DNA from: Streptomyces hawaiiensis
Lineage (GTDB): Bacteria; Actinomycetota; Actinomycetes; Streptomycetales; Streptomycetaceae
Reading direction: 5' to 3'
DNA: 64,000 nucleotides
NCBI RefSeq assembly: GCF_004803895.1
Contig: NZ_CP021978.1
Coordinates: 5,766,001-5,830,000 of the forward strand
Part shown: positions 63,099 through 64,000 of the stretch, one piece after another
How the letters are laid out: each line of letters begins with the position of its first letter
Position numbering within the stretch: position 1 is the stretch's first letter
Notes under the pieces: model-generated
The model's database searches: none
The model's input: only the letters and a program-made list of their open reading frames with translations
What the model was told of the DNA's origin: nothing
Translations under genes and position numbers: made by a program

Positions 63099-63119
63099 GA
63101 CCTCAGCCTCACCAACCGC

Positions 63120-63159
63120 ACGGCGTCTGTTCGGGTTCACCACCCTGAACAGGCGCCGT
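63120..63159 (+). terminator. Terminator after def
   Basis: An interrupted stem (ACGGCG-T-CTGTTC paired with GAACAG-G-CGCCGT) followed by TCCTCTGTG. The 230 bases that follow hold no gene and form the promoter region of the terpene synthase. Confidence 0.65.
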
Positions 63160-63393
63160 TCCTCTGTGCCGTTCGCCTGTCCGTCGCACGTTCGATCGCT
63201 TCTGCTCTCCTGGTGATCCACCGGCAGTCACACAACGGGAGGTTCCCGGCACTGTGGGGTAGTGAATGAAGCAAATACGTTCCCAGAACGGTCAGTTGTA
63301 GTGCTGAATGGGATGAGCGGGGTATGCAACGGCGCACGCCCGGCACGAAGGGAGGGGCGCCCGCGCCAACTGGCGGCTGAGAGGGGTTAGTTC

Positions 63394-64000
63394 GTGCATG
63401 CTTTGTCACACGGCACCACATCGACACCGGCCACGATCGCAGTTCCACCGTCGCTCTCTCTCCCGGTGATCGAGGCGGCGTTTCCCCGGCGACTCCACCC
63501 GTATTGGCCCAAGTGCCAGGAGAAGACCCGGGCCTGGCTGCTCGAAAAGCGGCTCATGCCCGCGGACAAGGTGGAGGAATATGCCGACGGCCTTTGCTAC
63601 ACCGACCTCATGGCCGGGTACTACCTCGGCGCCTCCGACGAGGTCATGCAGGCGATCGCCGACTACAGCGCGTGGTTCTTCGTCTGGGACGACCGGCACG
63701 ACCGCGACATCGTGCACGGCCGTCCCGCCGCCTGGCGGCTGCTGCGGGATCGGCTGCACCGGGCCCTCGACTCCCCCGGGGAGCACCTGCACCACGGGGA
63801 CCCACTGGTCGCGGGGTTCGCGGACAGTGTGCTGAGGCTGTACGCGTTCCTGCCCCAGACGTGGAACCTCCGGTTCGCCCGGCACTTCCACGCGGTGATC
63901 GACGCGTACGACCAGGAGTTCCACAATCGCACCGAGGGAATCGTCCCGACGGTCGAGGAATACCTTCGGTTGCGCCGGCTCACCTTCGCGCACTGGATCT
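63394..64000 (+). CDS. eizA: Epi-isozizaene synthase, 3' end outside window
   Basis: The N-terminal 202 residues of a class I sesquiterpene cyclase. The Mg-binding motif DDRHD starts at Asp99, the position recalled for S. coelicolor epi-isozizaene synthase; PHPYWPK-like LHPYWPKCQE and FHNRTEGIVP also match that protein. It cyclises farnesyl diphosphate to the albaflavenone precursor. GTG 63394 gives MHALSHGTT, matching the known N-terminus. A P450 (CYP170A1-like) is expected beyond the window. Confidence 0.9.
   Translation, partial: MHALSHGTTSTPATIAVPPSLSLPVIEAAFPRRLHPYWPKCQEKTRAWLLEKRLMPADKVEEYADGLCYTDLMAGYYLGASDEVMQAIADYSAWFFVWDDRHDRDIVHGRPAAWRLLRDRLHRALDSPGEHLHHGDPLVAGFADSVLRLYAFLPQTWNLRFARHFHAVIDAYDQEFHNRTEGIVPTVEEYLRLRRLTFAHWI

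Overview
The window is high-GC DNA with strong codon-position bias and reads as a Streptomyces chromosome. Supporting markers are a WhiB7/WblC regulator with a C-terminal AT-hook, the sigR-rsrA thiol-stress pair, an epi-isozizaene (albaflavenone pathway) synthase, mycoredoxin, and an actinomycete integrative conjugative element (AICE). From memory, the order AdnB-AdnA, NudC, Mrx, UvrD2, WhiB7, ABC1 kinase, DUF2342 protease, PDZ/Lon-like protease, UPF0182 matches the M. tuberculosis Rv3202c-Rv3193c block, and RsgA, AroA, SRAP, SigH/RshA matches a second mycobacterial block; I could not check this by alignment.

Layout. 1-13.5 kb: DNA-break processing (AdnAB-like helicase-nucleases, UvrD2), an M20 peptidase, NudC, mycoredoxin, and the wblC antibiotic-response operon with a long attenuating leader. 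13.5-24.4 kb: ABC1 kinase with a ThiF-like protein, YgjP-like metallopeptidase, a TerD/AIM24 triplet, a Nudix protein, DUF2342 protease, an SDR-like protein and MoaE. 24.5-34.5 kb: a 54-residue membrane peptide, Lon-like PDZ protease, PPA1309 protein, UPF0182 giant membrane protein, two initiator tRNA genes flanking a Sel1-repeat gene, the Fur-type regulator/catalase pair and a CBS protein.

34,664-46,936 is a complete AICE of about 12.3 kb inserted at the 3' end of hisN and bounded by a 15-bp direct repeat. It carries integrase, excisionase, a primase-polymerase plus a DUF3631 ATPase, an FtsK-like transfer ATPase, Spd-like membrane proteins and several tiny zinc-finger proteins. Next to attL sits a cargo pair that is visibly less GC-rich: an HTH protein with an unrecognised C-terminal domain, followed by a PP2C-like phosphatase. 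Two dense short-repeat arrays lie where a transfer locus (clt) and a replication or excision control site would be expected.

46.9-64 kb: hisN, an HTH regulator divergent from a DUF4097/ABC-transporter operon, a TetR gene convergent with an SMR (Gdx-like) exporter, rsgA, aroA, an M50 peptidase, SRAP, a hydrolase, sigR-rsrA (with a sigma-R promoter and a second start giving a 55-residue extension), two membrane HD-domain proteins, a TPR protein, peptide deformylase and the 5' part of the sesquiterpene synthase.

A common thread is stress response: sigma-R promoters are visible in front of mrx and sigR, and wblC, nudC, katA and DNA-repair helicases lie in the same window. The least-explained parts are the HTH/PP2C cargo pair, the two AICE repeat arrays, the TerD-AIM24 triplet, and the coupled small genes downstream of wblC.
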